NCBI GenBank assembly: GCA_900763035.1
Contig: CAAFIS010000169.1
Location: 1 to 15,271 of the forward strand
Direction: 5' to 3'
Source: Clostridia bacterium
GTDB taxonomy: Bacteria > Bacillota > Clostridia > Oscillospirales > Acutalibacteraceae
Length of the DNA: 15,271 bases
Positions 14,416 through 15,271 of the stretch are shown piece after piece. Every line of letters starts with the position of its first letter. Within the stretch, counting starts at the first letter, position 1. The notes beneath the pieces were generated by a model. That model searched no databases. It was not told the origin of the DNA and saw only the letters and a program-made list of their open reading frames with translations. The position numbers and the translations under genes were made by a program.

Positions 14416-15271
14416 CTTGATGCCGGAATGAGCCATCGTTTCCATCACCTTGCGCTGCTGCAGGATGAAGATCACGATAGACGGCAGCATGACGAGGAAC
14501 GAAGCCGCGGCCGCCGCGCCCGCACGCGCCAGAGAAGTGCTTTCGGAGATGGAGCTGAGCATGACCGGCAGCAGGCGCAGGCTCTGCGAAGAGGTATACA
14601 TCAGCGAGGAGGAGGCGTCGTTCCAGCACGAGGTGAACGTGAACACCAGCAGCGTGCCCCACGCCGGGCGCAGAAACGGCAGCGCGATCCCGGTGTAGAT
14701 CCGCAATTCATGTGCGCCGTCCACGCGCGCCGCCTCCAGCAGCGGCTTCGGCAGCTGGTCGCAGAACTGCTTCATCAAGAACATCCCGTAAGCCGTCGCG
14801 ATCCGCGGCAGGATCAGCGCCGCATAAGAGTTATACAGCCCCAGATAGCGGATCAGCATATACACCGGGATCGTGGTGACGCTGCCGGGAAAGGTCATGG
14901 CGATGATGACGAGCGTGAACAGCACCGAGCTGCCGGGGATCGTCAGTTTGCTCATCGCATAGCCGCCCATCGTGGACACGACGATCGTTCCGGCCGTGGC
15001 TGCGGCGGTGACGAGAAGACTATTGAACAGATAACGCAGAAACGGCACCTCGGACGACCCCAACGCCAAAAACAGATCGCCGAAATTGTCCATGGTCGGC
15101 CGTCGCACGAAAAAGATCGGCGGGAAACGCAATAGCTCGTCGAGCGGCTTGAAGGCCGTGCCGACGGCATAGATGAGCGGCAGCGTCATCACGGCGGCCA
15201 GCGCCGTCATGAGCAGATACAGCCACACGCGGGAAAAGCGCACGCGCACCCCGTCGCGGCGGCCGAGATGC
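14413..15271 (-). CDS. Carbohydrate ABC transporter permease, MalG type (5' end probably beyond window)
   Basis: A second MalG-type CUT1 permease, not closely similar to the one at 8142-9107. Six hydrophobic segments are visible, beginning with WLYLLMTALAAVMTLPLIYA. The EAA loop reads LEAARVDGAHELRIYTGIALP. A GTG at 15249 could start it, but there is no clear ribosome site before it and the frame stays open to the window edge with basic residues (RRDGVRVRF) typical of the N-terminus of this family, so the true start is probably just outside. Its MalF-type partner and a binding protein are expected immediately upstream, beyond the edge. Why one operon should hold two MalG-type subunits is discussed as a finding. 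Confidence 0.9.
   Translation of the reverse strand, partial: HLGRRDGVRVRFSRVWLYLLMTALAAVMTLPLIYAVGTAFKPLDELLRFPPIFFVRRPTMDNFGDLFLALGSSEVPFLRYLFNSLLVTAAATAGTIVVSTMGGYAMSKLTIPGSSVLFTLVIIAMTFPGSVTTIPVYMLIRYLGLYNSYAALILPRIATAYGMFLMKQFCDQLPKPLLEAARVDGAHELRIYTGIALPFLRPAWGTLLVFTFTSCWNDASSSLMYTSSQSLRLLPVMLSSISESTSLARAGAAAAASFLVMLPSIVIFILQQRKVMETMAHSGIK

Noticed and set aside
1..15271. CRISPR arrays, tRNA or rRNA genes, insertion sequences, phage genes
   Set aside because: None seen: no regularly spaced repeats, no transposase or integrase motifs, no cloverleaf-like sequence noticed on either strand by eye.

Overview
This is a GC-rich bacterial window holding a carbohydrate uptake and glycoside-breakdown locus. 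Strong AGGAGG-type ribosome binding sites, a consensus sigma-A promoter, type-I sugar ABC permeases with no ATPase gene beside them, and YIP1 and DUF5696 proteins together suggest a high-GC Clostridia/Bacillota member, perhaps an uncultured gut Oscillospiraceae-like species. This placement is inference; the window has no rRNA or other phylogenetic marker.

Left arm (1-2698, + strand): a textbook TTGACA-17-TATAAT promoter at 60-88 is followed by a leader of about 360 nt that is almost free of T on the sense strand (19 T in positions 91-454). The leader contains a 16-bp perfect palindrome and a strong small hairpin. It leads into a cytoplasmic GH3 beta-glucosidase (455-2698). A long dyad terminator at 2711-2761 serves this gene and, on the other strand, the convergent operon.

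Right arm (15271 down to 2762, all - strand): eight genes in one tightly spaced run, with gaps from a 1-base overlap to about 40 nt. In transcription order they are: a MalG-type permease running off the right edge; a secreted/membrane NHL-propeller, TPR and YIP1 protein; a membrane-anchored DUF5696 protein; a MalF-type permease; a MalG-type permease; a GH36 alpha-galactosidase-family enzyme; a DUF4091 protein with a GH123-like Asp-Glu pair; and an AraC-family regulator as the last gene. The operon's promoter lies beyond the right edge. No solute-binding protein and no ATP-binding subunit are visible.

Working model (inference): an oligosaccharide is captured and perhaps trimmed or sensed at the cell surface by the DUF5696 and NHL/TPR/YIP1 proteins, imported by one or two ABC importers that borrow a shared ATPase, and broken down in the cytoplasm by the GH36, DUF4091 and GH3 enzymes under AraC control. 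The substrate cannot be fixed from sequence. The least-described parts are the DUF5696 plus NHL/TPR/YIP1 pair inside the transporter operon, the DUF4091 enzyme, and the T-depleted leader of the GH3 gene.
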